From a virus: a DNA stretch of 64,000 bases. The notes below the pieces were generated by a model that saw nothing but the letters and a program-made list of their open reading frames with translations, was not told the DNA's origin and did not search any database. Made by a program: the position numbers and the translations under genes. Location of the stretch: the IMG/VR virus record IMGVR_UViG_3300037336_000025, positions 62,001 through 126,000 of that record; one strand, given 5' to 3'. This document shows, piece by piece, positions 26,505-34,939 of this stretch (within the stretch, counting starts at the first letter, position 1; each line of letters begins with the position of its first letter).

Positions 26505-27123
26505 TACTCCAGCATTTGTACTAGGAAATGGAACCAGCAGACTATCTGTTGATCCTAAATCTCTGCTACCTAAAGGTATTGTTTACGGATGTAATGCCCA
26601 GTATAGAGAATATGAACCACACGTTTTAATTGCAGTAGATGTTAAAATGGTTAATGAGATTATTGAGTCTGGCTATCATAAGACACACCAGGTATGGACT
26701 AATCCTAATAAAGGTATTAGCTCTAAAGCAGGTATAAATTTCTTTACACCTCATAAAGGTTGGTCAAGTGGTCCAACAGCACTATGGCATGCTGCAAGTC
26801 AAGGCCATAAAGAAGTTTACATTTTAGGGTTTGACTATCAAGGTATTGCTGGAAAGTTTAACAATGTATATGCAGATACATTTAACTACAAAAAATCAAC
26901 AGACGCAGCAACTTTTCATGGAAACTGGTTAAGCCAGACGGAAAAAGTTATTAAAGAGTTTAAAGGTATTAAATTTTATAGAGTTATACCGACAACTGCT
27001 TTTATTCCAGATAAACTTGGAAATCAGCTAGGTAATCTTAGCCATATAAGTTTTAGTCAATTTGAACAAAAATTTCCAGAAACTGCATATTCAGATCAAA
27101 CGAATCAAAAAACTATCATTTAA
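26473..27123 (+). CDS. Rossmann-like protein of unknown function (DUF115/GT42-like motifs)
   Basis: A 216-aa protein. The N-terminus has a nucleotide-site-like loop, FVLGNGTSRLSVDP, followed by VYGCNAQYREYEPHVLIAVD. A second block, SSGPTALWHAASQGHKEVYI and LGFDYQG, resembles the second half of DUF115/MptE-like enzymes and GT42 sialyltransferases (GNGPSL... and ...G.KEIYL.G.D). These similarities are recalled patterns, not a search result. It is an enzyme-like gene set inside the head operon, between portal and core genes. The start is unclear: the ATG lies within the previous gene and lacks an SD. It could act on nucleotides or sugars, or have lost catalysis and become structural. Confidence 0.5.
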   Translation: MVSQLKQQPNNTPAFVLGNGTSRLSVDPKSLLPKGIVYGCNAQYREYEPHVLIAVDVKMVNEIIESGYHKTHQVWTNPNKGISSKAGINFFTPHKGWSSGPTALWHAASQGHKEVYILGFDYQGIAGKFNNVYADTFNYKKSTDAATFHGNWLSQTEKVIKEFKGIKFYRVIPTTAFIPDKLGNQLGNLSHISFSQFEQKFPETAYSDQTNQKTII

Positions 27124-27143
27124 CGCCGGTTTTAAATCTACGC

Positions 27144-27151
27144 ATTAAATA
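27144..27151 (+). promoter_or_regulatory. Late promoter (ATTAAATA) for the core/protease/capsid genes
   Basis: ATTAAATA lies 35 nt before the ATG at 27187, and AAGGAGAA at 27173-27180 is a strong ribosome site. It probably drives gp67-like, gp21, gp22 and gp23 up to the terminator at 30986. Confidence 0.65.
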
Positions 27152-27186
27152 TACTACAGCCTAACAATCTTGAAGGAGAACATAAC

Positions 27187-28026
27187 ATGGCAGACAAAAA
27201 TATTTTAGAACAGATGCTAGCGCATCTAGTTAACGAAGACCAAGCTAAAGCAGAAGAACTATTCCACGAATACGTAGTTGCTGCTTCACGTGAAATTTAC
27301 GAAAATCTAATCGATTCCGAAATTTCTGAAGAAGAAGAAGAAGAAGACGAAGACGAAGAAGAAATGGACGAAGCAGCTGAAGATGAAGATGCTGAAGAAG
27401 ACAAGATGGATGAAAACTTCGAAGATATCGCATATGAAGGCGATGACGAAATGGGCGGCGACGCAACTGACGATCTAGAAAGTGATTTAGATATGGACAT
27501 GGGTCCAGAAGAAGATGACGAAGAAAAGTCCGAAGAAGAATTATTCCAAGATCTAGACAGTATTGTAGATGAACTACAAGCTAAGTTTGATGCATTGAAA
27601 GGTGGCGACATGGCTGACGACAGCGACGACATGGGCGACGAAATGGAAATGAAAGATGACTTTGATCTAGAAACAGTGCGTGAATATGTTGAGAAAGTTC
27701 CAGCAGGTCACGGCGCAGAAAAGAAAGGTCAATCCGAAAAAGCTGACGGCGGCAAGTCCCCAGTAGCTGGTAAGAATGATATGGGTGGTACAACTGCTAA
27801 CATCCTAAGCGGCCGTAACGGTAGCGAAGGTTCAGAGACAGGTGCATTAAAAGGCAACGGTCTGTTAAAAGGTAATCCAAAAGAACAAAATACAGGTAAC
27901 ATCAATGTCCCAGGCGGAAAAGCAGGTAGTGCTTTCTCCAAGAAAGAGCCAGGTCATGGTGCTGAGAAAAAGGGCGCAGCGGAAGGTTCCACTGATGGCC
28001 AAAGTCTTTTCCGTGGTCGTAGATAA
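27187..28026 (+). CDS. 67: Prohead core protein, gp67-like
   Basis: A 279-aa protein with a sharp charge change. Residues 1-45 follow the T4 gp67 pattern (short N-terminal helix, then AKAEELFHEYVVAASREIYEN), and residues 45-160 are extremely acidic (runs of Glu and Asp), as in gp67 (80 aa), an acidic core protein cut by gp21. Residues 165-279 are Gly/Lys-rich and basic, with a GHGAEKKG unit twice (about 174-181 and 258-265), and are absent from T4 gp67. Start ATG 27187 with AAGGAG. It probably fills the prohead core with gp22 and is destroyed at maturation. Confidence 0.72.
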   Translation: MADKNILEQMLAHLVNEDQAKAEELFHEYVVAASREIYENLIDSEISEEEEEEDEDEEEMDEAAEDEDAEEDKMDENFEDIAYEGDDEMGGDATDDLESDLDMDMGPEEDDEEKSEEELFQDLDSIVDELQAKFDALKGGDMADDSDDMGDEMEMKDDFDLETVREYVEKVPAGHGAEKKGQSEKADGGKSPVAGKNDMGGTTANILSGRNGSEGSETGALKGNGLLKGNPKEQNTGNINVPGGKAGSAFSKKEPGHGAEKKGAAEGSTDGQSLFRGRR

Positions 28027-28035
28027 TAGGACCGA

Positions 28036-28671
28036 ATGGTGAAAAAATTTACTCTAGCAGAACATTTAAGTTACGATCAGGCTAAGATTGTTCTTGAGAG
28101 CGAAGAAGATGGTAACGGCGGTAAGTCGTTACATCTCAACGGGATTTGCATCCAAGGTGATATCCGCAATGCAAATCAACGTGTTTATTCTTCTCAAGAG
28201 ATTGGCAGGGCTGTCAAAACGCTCAACGAACAGATCTCTGGTGGTTACTCTGTGCTAGGTGAAGTTGATCATCCTCAGGATTTAAAAATTAATCTAGATC
28301 GTGTTAGTCATATGATTACCAAGATGTGGATGGATGGTCCTAACGGCTACGGAAAACTAAAAATCTTGCCAACACCAATGGGTAAATTAATTGAATCCAT
28401 GTTGACGGCAGGAGTTAAGTTGGGTGTAAGTTCAAGAGGATCCGGCGAAGTAGACGGCGGCGGCAATGTCCAGGGATTTGAAATTATCACTGTTGACATT
28501 GTTGCGCAGCCAAGCGCACCCGGAGCTTACCCAACTCCAGTATATGAGCACTTGATGAATAACACAGGTGGCTATCAGGCATTTAAAATGGCATCAGAAG
28601 TACAAGGCAACCCACAGGCACAAAGATATATAGCAGAGAGCTTGGTGAAAATCATCAAGGGTCTCAAATAA
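28036..28671 (+). CDS. 21: Prohead core protease gp21
   Basis: A 211-aa serine protease of the T4 prohead family (T4 gp21, 212 aa), which cleaves core and capsid proteins during head maturation. The catalytic His lies in VLGEVDHPQ (H79) and the Ser in KLGVSSRGSG (S132/S133); the FEIITVDIVAQPSAPGAYP block near residue 155 is also typical. The N-terminus reads KKFTLAEHL, with an L-x-E site that could be self-cleaved. ATG start 10 nt after the gp67-like stop, with AGGA before it, inside the head operon. Confidence 0.93.
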   Translation: MVKKFTLAEHLSYDQAKIVLESEEDGNGGKSLHLNGICIQGDIRNANQRVYSSQEIGRAVKTLNEQISGGYSVLGEVDHPQDLKINLDRVSHMITKMWMDGPNGYGKLKILPTPMGKLIESMLTAGVKLGVSSRGSGEVDGGGNVQGFEIITVDIVAQPSAPGAYPTPVYEHLMNNTGGYQAFKMASEVQGNPQAQRYIAESLVKIIKGLK

Positions 28672-28684
28672 AAAGGAGAATCAC

Positions 28685-29779
28685 ATGCTAGATTTCGTTA
28701 AACAATTATTTGAAAACAATGTGATTTCCGAGGACATCAAATCGGAGATTGAAACTGCTTGGAATACGCAGATTCAAGAATCTCGTGATCAAGTCACTGC
28801 TACACTACGTGAAGAATTTGCGCAGAAATATGCGCACGATAAAACCGCAATGGTTGAAGCTGTTGAAGGAATGTTAGCTGATCGCTTAACCGCAGAGCTA
28901 ACAGAACTTGCTGAAGACCGTCAAGGACTTATCGAAGCCCGTGCAAAATACGCTAGAAAAATGAAAGATGATGCGGCCACTATGGAATCATTCATCTTAA
29001 ATAATCTACGCAAAGAAATTGCAGAATTACACGAAGACCGTAACGCAGTTGCAGGCAACGTTGAAAAATTAGAGTCTTTTATTGTGGACTCACTAGCGAA
29101 AGAAATCGCAGAATTCCACAGCGACAAGAAAGATTTAGCTGAAACTAAAGTACGTCTAGTACGTGATAGTAGAGTTAAGTTTGAAGCTGTCAGGAAAGAT
29201 TTCATCGCTCGTTCAGCACAAATCATTGAAGAAACAGTCTCTAAGGGATTGAAATCTGAAATGACTCAGTTGAAAGAAGATATCAACTCTGCTCGCAGAA
29301 ACGACTTTGGTCGCAGAATTTTTGAATCATTCGCAAGCGAGTTTGCTGCAAGTCATCTAAATGAAAAATCTGAAACTGCACGCCTGTTAAAGGTAGTTGC
29401 ACAGAAAGAAATGGAATTAGAAGAAGCAGCAAAGATTGTTGCAGAAACAGAAAAATTAGTAGAAAGCAATAAAACTGAATTAAGAATCATTAAAGAATCC
29501 GCAAAGCGCACAGCAGTTATGGGCGAGTTGTTAGGACCATTAGGTGGTGATAAGCGTTCAGTAATGAGCCAACTATTAGAGTCAGTACAAACAGATAAGC
29601 TAAATGCAGCTTTTGACAAGTATCTACCAGCAGTAATGAATGGTGGAACTCCGGCCAAGAAAGCATTGACCGAAGGCAAAGAAATTACAGGCAATAAACA
29701 TCAGGCACAACAATTTAGCAGTGAAGAAAAAACTGCTGAAATATTTGACATCCGCAGGCTTGCGGGACTAAAAGTTTAA
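28685..29779 (+). CDS. 22: Prohead scaffold protein gp22
   Basis: A 364-aa scaffold (T4 gp22, 269 aa), almost wholly alpha-helical and charged, with coiled-coil sequence over residues 20-290. It begins MLDFVKQLFENN, like other gp22 proteins. It forms the core on which gp23 assembles and is cut to peptides by gp21; several L/I-x-E sites are present. Near residue 280-300 the block GGDKRSVMSQLLES closely matches the N-terminal region of gp23, including 15 identical bases (29552-29566 and 29860-29874). ATG start 28685 with AAAGGAGA. Confidence 0.9.
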   Translation: MLDFVKQLFENNVISEDIKSEIETAWNTQIQESRDQVTATLREEFAQKYAHDKTAMVEAVEGMLADRLTAELTELAEDRQGLIEARAKYARKMKDDAATMESFILNNLRKEIAELHEDRNAVAGNVEKLESFIVDSLAKEIAEFHSDKKDLAETKVRLVRDSRVKFEAVRKDFIARSAQIIEETVSKGLKSEMTQLKEDINSARRNDFGRRIFESFASEFAASHLNEKSETARLLKVVAQKEMELEEAAKIVAETEKLVESNKTELRIIKESAKRTAVMGELLGPLGGDKRSVMSQLLESVQTDKLNAAFDKYLPAVMNGGTPAKKALTEGKEITGNKHQAQQFSSEEKTAEIFDIRRLAGLKV

Positions 29780-29790
29780 GGAGAACTATA

Positions 29791-30960
29791 ATGTCACAAT
29801 TACTCGAGTCACGCTGGTCGGAAACCAAAGACGCCCTTCTAGAAGGTCTTCAAGGTAACAAGCGTTCAGTAATGGCTACTACTTTAGAAAATACCCGCAA
29901 GTATTTGGCTGAGAGTGCTACTGCTGGAGCTACATCCGCTGGCAACGTTGCAACTTTAAATCGTGTGATCCTTCCAGTGATCAGACGTGTAATGCCTACC
30001 GTTATCGCTAACGAGTTAGTAGGTGTACAACCAATGACTGGCCCAGTTGGTCAGATCCATACCTTGCGTGTTCGCTATGCAGATAGCTTTAACAGCGCAG
30101 CCGGTACTGACATCACAGCTGGTGATGAGGCACTAAGCCCATTCAAGATCGCCGAAGGCTATTCCGGTTCAGCATCTGACAAAGCAGCTAGTACAGCAGC
30201 TTTAGAAGGTCGTGCTGGTAACAGACTAAGCATTCAAATCTTGAAACAGACAGTTGAAGCTAAGACACGTAAATTGTCAGCTCGCTGGACGTTTGAGTCT
30301 GCACAAGATGCACAAGCCCAACAGGGTATTGACATCGAAGCAGAAATTATGGCTGCTTTGGCGCAAGAAATTACTGCTGAAATTGACCAAGAAGTTATTG
30401 CTAGCTTGAAGAGCTTGTCTGGTATCGTATTAACATACGACCAAGCTGCTGTTTCTGGTACTGCAACTTTCGTTGGTGACGAGCACGCTGCTTTAGCTGT
30501 TCAAATCAATCGTACTGCTAACTTGATTGCTCAACGCACACGTCGTGGTGCTGGTAACTGGGCTGTTGTATCTCCAACAGTTCTAACTCTTCTACAATCT
30601 GCTACTACAAGCGCATTTGCTCGTACAACAGAAGGTACATTCGAAGCTCCTACAAACACAAAGTTTGTTGGTACATTGAACAGTGCAATGAAGATTTATG
30701 TTAACGGCTATGCTACTGACGACAACGTATTAGTAGGTTACAAAGGTTCATCTGAGTCAGATGCAGCGGCATTTTACTGCCCTTACATTCCTCTAATGAG
30801 TTCTGGTGTAGTGTTAGATCCATCAACATTCGAACCAGTGGTGTCATTCATGACACGCTATGGTTATGTTGAGTTGACAAACACAGCATCTTCTTTAGGT
30901 AACGCAGCTGATTACCTAGGTACTGTTGCTGTAACTAGCGCAAACCTACGTTTTGCTTAA
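29791..30960 (+). CDS. 23: Major capsid protein gp23
   Basis: A 389-aa major capsid protein (HK97 fold); T4 gp23 is 521 aa and most cyanophage versions are longer, so this is compact. Family segments are clear: VIRRVMPTVIANELVGVQPMTGPVGQIHTLRVRY, LSARWTFESAQD, IDIEAEIMAALAQEITAEID and ...VGYKGSSESDAAAFYCPYIPL near the C-terminus (each is shown here as seen in the translation). A gp21 site of the L-x-E type is at about residue 41 (KYLAE/SATAG), which would remove the N-terminal peptide. Start ATG with AAGGAG upstream. A terminator follows. Confidence 0.95.
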   Translation: MSQLLESRWSETKDALLEGLQGNKRSVMATTLENTRKYLAESATAGATSAGNVATLNRVILPVIRRVMPTVIANELVGVQPMTGPVGQIHTLRVRYADSFNSAAGTDITAGDEALSPFKIAEGYSGSASDKAASTAALEGRAGNRLSIQILKQTVEAKTRKLSARWTFESAQDAQAQQGIDIEAEIMAALAQEITAEIDQEVIASLKSLSGIVLTYDQAAVSGTATFVGDEHAALAVQINRTANLIAQRTRRGAGNWAVVSPTVLTLLQSATTSAFARTTEGTFEAPTNTKFVGTLNSAMKIYVNGYATDDNVLVGYKGSSESDAAAFYCPYIPLMSSGVVLDPSTFEPVVSFMTRYGYVELTNTASSLGNAADYLGTVAVTSANLRFA

Positions 30961-30985
30961 TTCTTAGAAATAAGAAGAAAGATTC

Positions 30986-31009
30986 AAAAAGGCCCTTCGG
31001 GGCTTTTTT
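30986..31009 (+). terminator. Intrinsic terminator after gp23
   Basis: AAAAAGGCCC-TTCG-GGGCTTTTTT: a GC-rich stem with UUCG tetraloop and an A/T base ending in six T. It closes the head operon. Confidence 0.85.
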
Positions 31010-31015
31010 GTTGAC

Positions 31016-31022
31016 TTAAATA
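31016..31022 (+). promoter_or_regulatory. Candidate late promoter (TTAAATA)
   Basis: TTAAATA is 4 nt before the ATG of the 31027 gene and directly after the gp23 terminator. As at 26251 this would give an mRNA with almost no leader. Confidence 0.45.
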
Positions 31023-31026
31023 CCTG

Positions 31027-31296
31027 ATGCAAATAGAATCAGACAACGACTTTAAACAGATGCGTGAGCAGTTTAGTATATGGCGTAAACGCTTTCCTAT
31101 GTTTACTCACGATGTTAATCAGATAGAACATATGATTGAAAATCGCATAAAGCAACATAGTATTATTATGGTACAGCATAGACAAACTAAAAGTCGAGCC
31201 TATTTAGAAAAAGCACAAAAAGAAATAGACACTATTAATCAAATACTAAGCACAGTTGAAAAAATTGAGCTAATGGCAATGCTTAGTCGTGGATAA
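31027..31296 (+). CDS. Conserved-looking small helical protein after gp23
   Basis: An 89-aa protein, helical and charged, with IWRKRFPMFTHDVNQIEHMI and a coiled-coil-like second half (AYLEKAQKEIDTINQILSTVEK). No SD sequence precedes the ATG; the next possible start (ATG 31060) is not better. It has a late promoter box directly upstream and its stop codon overlaps the next late box. Function unknown; a single-gene transcription unit between head and fibre modules. It could be a small virion or assembly factor. Confidence 0.7.
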   Translation: MQIESDNDFKQMREQFSIWRKRFPMFTHDVNQIEHMIENRIKQHSIIMVQHRQTKSRAYLEKAQKEIDTINQILSTVEKIELMAMLSRG

Positions 31297-31299
31297 ATA
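31292..31299 (+). promoter_or_regulatory. Late promoter (GATAAATA) for the fibre/structural run
   Basis: GATAAATA overlaps the stop codon of the previous gene and lies 69 nt before the ATG at 31368, which has AAGGAGAA as ribosome site. Confidence 0.6.
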
Positions 31300-31367
31300 A
31301 AGAGTCAAGAAGATTTATGCAGAATCCCTCTGCGTAGACCTAGAACGTCAAATTAAGGAGAAACAAA

Positions 31368-31763
31368 ATGGGACGTCCATTAAGAAAAGATGTAAACGGA
31401 GTTGATGTTATCGGAACTGGTGCTACTACAGCTACTGGTGTAAGAGTTGAGTTTTTTGATGCATCGTTAAGAACAGACGGTGTTATTCTCAAGCAACGTG
31501 GCGCAAAAACTTTCGTAGTTACTCAAGTAGGAAACATTGGTACAACTTCATCATATGTTACTGCAACTGTAGTATCTGATGAACCTAATGCATACGGAGA
31601 AATGCGTATCACTGGTTATGTTGGCGGCAACGGACTTAATAATACCAAACAAATTGCTAAGATTACTAAACGTGTAGCTACAGACTTCGCCGGCGTTAAG
31701 TACAATTGGTACTTAGAAAATGACTCATCAGCAGACTACATTGTACTAACAGCAATCGTTTAA
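31368..31763 (+). CDS. Small virion structural protein
   Basis: A 131-aa beta-rich protein starting MGRPLRKDVNGVDVIGTG and containing GAKTFVVTQVGNIGTTSSYVTATVV. Similar short proteins are common in marine T4-like phages in the region downstream of gp23 and are usually listed as virion structural proteins; I recognise the type, not a named family. Strong SD (AAGGAGAA) and a late promoter upstream suggest high expression. It could decorate the capsid surface or be a fibre component. Confidence 0.65.
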   Translation: MGRPLRKDVNGVDVIGTGATTATGVRVEFFDASLRTDGVILKQRGAKTFVVTQVGNIGTTSSYVTATVVSDEPNAYGEMRITGYVGGNGLNNTKQIAKITKRVATDFAGVKYNWYLENDSSADYIVLTAIV

Positions 31764-31777
31764 TTTAGGATTACAAC

Positions 31778-32872
31778 ATGGGACAGTTTTTAAGAGTCAA
31801 CGGCGATTATAATATACAAGCCATTAGAGATTCAGTATCCGGAGGTACAATTACCCTAGATACTGGACCTTCAGGTACGGTTATTGTAACTGGCGGATTA
31901 CTAGTTGAAGGGGAAACTGTCTATGTTGCTGCAACACAATTAGAAATTGAAGACAACGTTATCACGCTAAACAAAGGTGAAGGAGGCGACGGAGTATCAT
32001 TAATTATTTCCGGAATCCGAATTGATCGAGGTTCAGCTGATGACGCTTCTTTACTTTGGGATGAGAATATTGCTATACCAACAGCACAGACATTTCCAAG
32101 TTTAGAACTAGGAGCAACCGCAGGCGGATGGAAACTAGTCGGCGCCGAAGACGCTTATACATTCCAAAACAGTCGTTTAAAATTAAGACAAATAATTACA
32201 GATAGTATAACAGACGCCGGAGACTTGACATTGATTGGTCAGGGAACAGGAGTTGTTAAAGTATCTGGTACTACCAGCTATGAAGATCAAGTTACACACG
32301 ACGATGTGTTAACAAACAAAAAATATGTTGATGATGCAATTCAAAATAATCCAACATTCCAAATTCTTAAAGATAACACTAGAGTAATTATTGCTGACGC
32401 CGATGTTACTCCTAATAATACAGATACAGCAGGCTCGCTTGCATTTGCGACTGCAACTGTTGGTCAATTAATTAATGAAAGCTCTGTATCTATTGTAGTG
32501 GATACTACGCTAACGGCTCAGTTTTTTGCAGATAGATTTTTAGTTGGTCTCAAAGGACTGAATGGTATTGAGATCGACGGGGTAAATTTTGAAGTAAGAA
32601 CGCCCGACGGTGTATCGGATCAAAATATTTTTATCAACACTGCTCGATTTGATGCCGGCAGTACTGGAAAGCTTCAAACAAATTATGCATTACAACTAGA
32701 TCAAATATCTAGTGATCCTGCTTTTGTTTCTGGGGCAACATTAATTCGAGCAGGCGACCCGGGATTAGGAACTAGCGGTGTTTACTATGTAAACGATAGT
32801 GCAAGCACTAATCACCGAACTGGCGAATTAATAAGCAAAAACAAGGCACTTGTTTTTAGCATGATATTTTAA
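31778..32872 (+). CDS. Fibre-like virion structural protein
   Basis: A 364-aa protein. It opens MGQFLRVNGDYNIQ and has the beta-repeat sequence of fibre shafts (ITLDTGPSGTVIVTGGLLVEG, then QLEIEDNVITLNKGEGGDG). The QVTHDDVLTNKKYVDDAI segment (about residue 167) is a frequent fibre motif. The C-terminal SASTNHRTGELISKNKALV resembles the end blocks of the giant proteins at 36822 and 42447 (STDQSGNFRTGELFAVEQ). A role as a tail-fibre or neck-fibre segment is inferred. Start ATG 31778, 14 nt after the previous stop. Confidence 0.6.
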   Translation: MGQFLRVNGDYNIQAIRDSVSGGTITLDTGPSGTVIVTGGLLVEGETVYVAATQLEIEDNVITLNKGEGGDGVSLIISGIRIDRGSADDASLLWDENIAIPTAQTFPSLELGATAGGWKLVGAEDAYTFQNSRLKLRQIITDSITDAGDLTLIGQGTGVVKVSGTTSYEDQVTHDDVLTNKKYVDDAIQNNPTFQILKDNTRVIIADADVTPNNTDTAGSLAFATATVGQLINESSVSIVVDTTLTAQFFADRFLVGLKGLNGIEIDGVNFEVRTPDGVSDQNIFINTARFDAGSTGKLQTNYALQLDQISSDPAFVSGATLIRAGDPGLGTSGVYYVNDSASTNHRTGELISKNKALVFSMIF

Positions 32873-32882
32873 AGAGACAACT

Positions 32883-33257
32883 ATGATTACAAGTACATTG
32901 ATTGATGTAACAAGAGCACTTACATCTCCAGGACTTCCTATTTTTGTTAGCACTACTAACGGAGCTAGTGGCGGGACTGGGCAAGTGAATGCTATAACAA
33001 CTATTGCATTATGTAATATTGGTGATGTAACACTAACTGACGAAACAGCTAATGCAGTTACAGTTAATATTTGGTTTGCTCGTGCTGGAATTGGCAATCA
33101 AAATTATAACAGGATTGTTAGCAACTTGATTATTCCAGCAGGCGAAACTGTTTTCTTTTCAGAAGAAAGAATAGTGTTAGATGCAAACGATACAATTTAT
33201 GTAGGCGCAGATGTTGCAGACTTAATCGCAGTAACAGTAAGTTCATTGCCGGTATAA
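32883..33257 (+). CDS. Small beta-sandwich-like structural protein (paralogue family A)
   Basis: A 124-aa protein with a pattern shared by the genes at 36101 and 49844: an N-terminal T/A-rich strand, then (I)ALCNIGDVTLTDETANAVTVNIW, an IPAGETVFFSEERIVLDANDTI segment and a final strand. The layout (CN, then I-P-x-G-E/x-x-V, then L-x-A/P-x-x-x-I/L) suggests a small beta-sandwich, possibly a fibre knob or cap placed between larger fibre genes. No enzymatic motif is seen. Start ATG 32883. Confidence 0.55.
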   Translation: MITSTLIDVTRALTSPGLPIFVSTTNGASGGTGQVNAITTIALCNIGDVTLTDETANAVTVNIWFARAGIGNQNYNRIVSNLIIPAGETVFFSEERIVLDANDTIYVGADVADLIAVTVSSLPV

Positions 33258-33258
33258 T

Positions 33259-33771
33259 ATGAAATTTCTAAAACAAAAAAATATTTCAAAGTTTAGTATT
33301 AGAGACCAAACTCTATTCACTAATCAATTTGGTCGTGCAGTAATGGGACTAACTGGTGGGTTAAGATTGCCACAGGGAACAACTGCACAACGTCCTAACG
33401 AAACACTCGTACGTTATCCAGGCGGCATTAGTGGCGCCGAATTTGCCGACGGTACAATTCGTTACAACCTAGACACTAACAGTCTAGAAGCTCTTATTGC
33501 AGGAGTATGGGAAATTGTACGAGGTCCAGGCGCAACGGCAATTACTAAAGAAACATTAGGCCCTGGCAACGATGTTAACACTACTTATACCCTCAATCCG
33601 CCATTTGGTATAGCACCATCTAGTGCAGATAATCTTATTGTTCTAGTAGAAAACGTTATGCAAATTTCTGTTACTAACTATAACTTGATCAACGGCAACA
33701 CTGAAATCGAATTTACCAGTGCTATCCCAAGCGGCAAGTACGTTACAGTCTTTTACGGCTTTGCTAACTAA
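33259..33771 (+). CDS. Virion structural protein (fibre-associated)
   Basis: A 170-aa protein. The N-terminal half contains GGLRLPQGTTAQRPNETLVR and GTIRYNLDTNSLEALIAGVWE, a short unit found in many phage fibre proteins (P-x-G-x(2)-x-x-R-P ... IRYN-x(3)-x-x-E-x(5)-W). The same unit recurs at the ends of the 33813 and 35041 proteins (SRPAVPELGDTRWNTEISYL and AQRPTAYAIAGMTRYNTNSK). Immediately after the previous stop (1 nt). Function unknown beyond being structural. Confidence 0.6.
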   Translation: MKFLKQKNISKFSIRDQTLFTNQFGRAVMGLTGGLRLPQGTTAQRPNETLVRYPGGISGAEFADGTIRYNLDTNSLEALIAGVWEIVRGPGATAITKETLGPGNDVNTTYTLNPPFGIAPSSADNLIVLVENVMQISVTNYNLINGNTEIEFTSAIPSGKYVTVFYGFAN

Positions 33772-33782
33772 CTAAATTTAGA

Positions 33783-33789
33783 GTAAATA
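33783..33789 (+). promoter_or_regulatory. Candidate late promoter (GTAAATA)
   Basis: GTAAATA lies 23 nt before the ATG at 33813, with GGAGAT in between as ribosome site. It is a one-base variant of the usual box. Confidence 0.45.
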
Positions 33790-33812
33790 TACATATCGAA
33801 CGGAGATATGTA

Positions 33813-34919
33813 ATGCCAGAATCTTATGCAGCCAGTTTAGGTAGAATTAGTGGTAAGCTACTTACTGAAAACCTTCTACGCAACGGTAGCGATCTAACCT
33901 TTAGAAACGCTCCTACTGACACCGACTTATTATATCTTGACGTTAATAACCTGCGTATCGGTATTAATACTGATGCACCGTTATACGATCTACAGATTGA
34001 TACTGATGTTAAAACTACAGTTTTAAATGTTACAGGTCAAGCACGTATTGATAATATCTTAATCAATGCAGACGGCTCGTTTGGATCATACACCGGTCCT
34101 ATTATTATTTCTACTGCAATACCTAATTCAGTTATCTCAATGGGTAAGCTAAAAAGCGATTATTTAGAAATATATAATGGTCGAATTGATAGCATAGCTA
34201 ATTCTAATATTAAATTTGACCCTAACGGCACTGGTCGAGTTGTAGCTGAATCAAATGTACAAACTTATGGTAATGTCACAGTACAAGGAACCGGTACTGG
34301 TAATATTGTTATGGGAGGCAATTTACAAGCCGACGGCACTATTACAGTTGGTGACAACATATTAGATACTGTAACAGTTAACACTGATTTTACACAGAGC
34401 ATTATTCCGGGAACTGATATTACTTATGATCTAGGTAAGAGCAATAAACGTTGGGCTGAACTATACTCGCCAGTTTGGCAACAGATAGATAATATACTTC
34501 CGTCTACAGTTAGAGTTAGCGACCAGATGCTTATAAACGGAGTTGACAATAAGATTAGCGGTTTGCAATCTAATGAAGATGTACTACTAAACCCAGAGAC
34601 TGGCGTTGTTTATATTGAAAACATTAAATGGCAAGAAAATGACATTACTAACTTGCTTAATACTGCATTAACATTTAGAAATAATGGAGGTATTGGATAT
34701 GTAAAATTTGTTGGTACAAATGCGTTAGCAATCCCAGCAGGTGATAATGCTAGTCGCCCAGCTGTTCCTGAATTAGGCGATACTCGATGGAATACTGAGA
34801 TAAGCTACCTAGAGTGTTTTGACGGTAATGTATATGTTATTGCTACTGGCGGTGGTGAAGAAGTTACTCAAGGTGTTATGGAAGATTTAGGTAACGTTTT
34901 TAGCCTCATACTTGGCTAA
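33813..34919 (+). CDS. Fibre-shaft protein (paralogue B1)
   Basis: A 368-aa protein beginning with the unit LGRISGKLLTENLLRNGSDL and then DLLYLDVNNLRIGINTDAP, which is shared with the next gene (35041). The body is a chain of short beta units (TVLNVTGQARIDNI, NVTVQGTGTGNIVMGG, and the YDLGKSNKRWAELYS block) as in trimeric fibre shafts. It ends with the RPAVPELGDTRWN unit and a stretch to LGNVFSLILG. Paired paralogues suggest a duplicated fibre segment. Start ATG with GGAGATATG-type SD. Confidence 0.65.
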   Translation: MPESYAASLGRISGKLLTENLLRNGSDLTFRNAPTDTDLLYLDVNNLRIGINTDAPLYDLQIDTDVKTTVLNVTGQARIDNILINADGSFGSYTGPIIISTAIPNSVISMGKLKSDYLEIYNGRIDSIANSNIKFDPNGTGRVVAESNVQTYGNVTVQGTGTGNIVMGGNLQADGTITVGDNILDTVTVNTDFTQSIIPGTDITYDLGKSNKRWAELYSPVWQQIDNILPSTVRVSDQMLINGVDNKISGLQSNEDVLLNPETGVVYIENIKWQENDITNLLNTALTFRNNGGIGYVKFVGTNALAIPAGDNASRPAVPELGDTRWNTEISYLECFDGNVYVIATGGGEEVTQGVMEDLGNVFSLILG

Positions 34920-34932
34920 AATGTCCTTTGGG

Positions 34933-34939
34933 CTAAATA
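34933..34939 (+). promoter_or_regulatory. Late promoter (CTAAATA) and 100-nt leader
   Basis: CTAAATA sits 14 nt after the previous stop and 101 nt before the ATG at 35041. The long leader ends in GGAGAG and contains a weak GGAC/GTCC hairpin; nothing else is seen in it. Confidence 0.55.

Noticed and set aside
27297-27632. Poly-Ser minus-strand open frame
   Set aside because: Antisense of the Glu/Asp-rich core protein; no promoter or SD.
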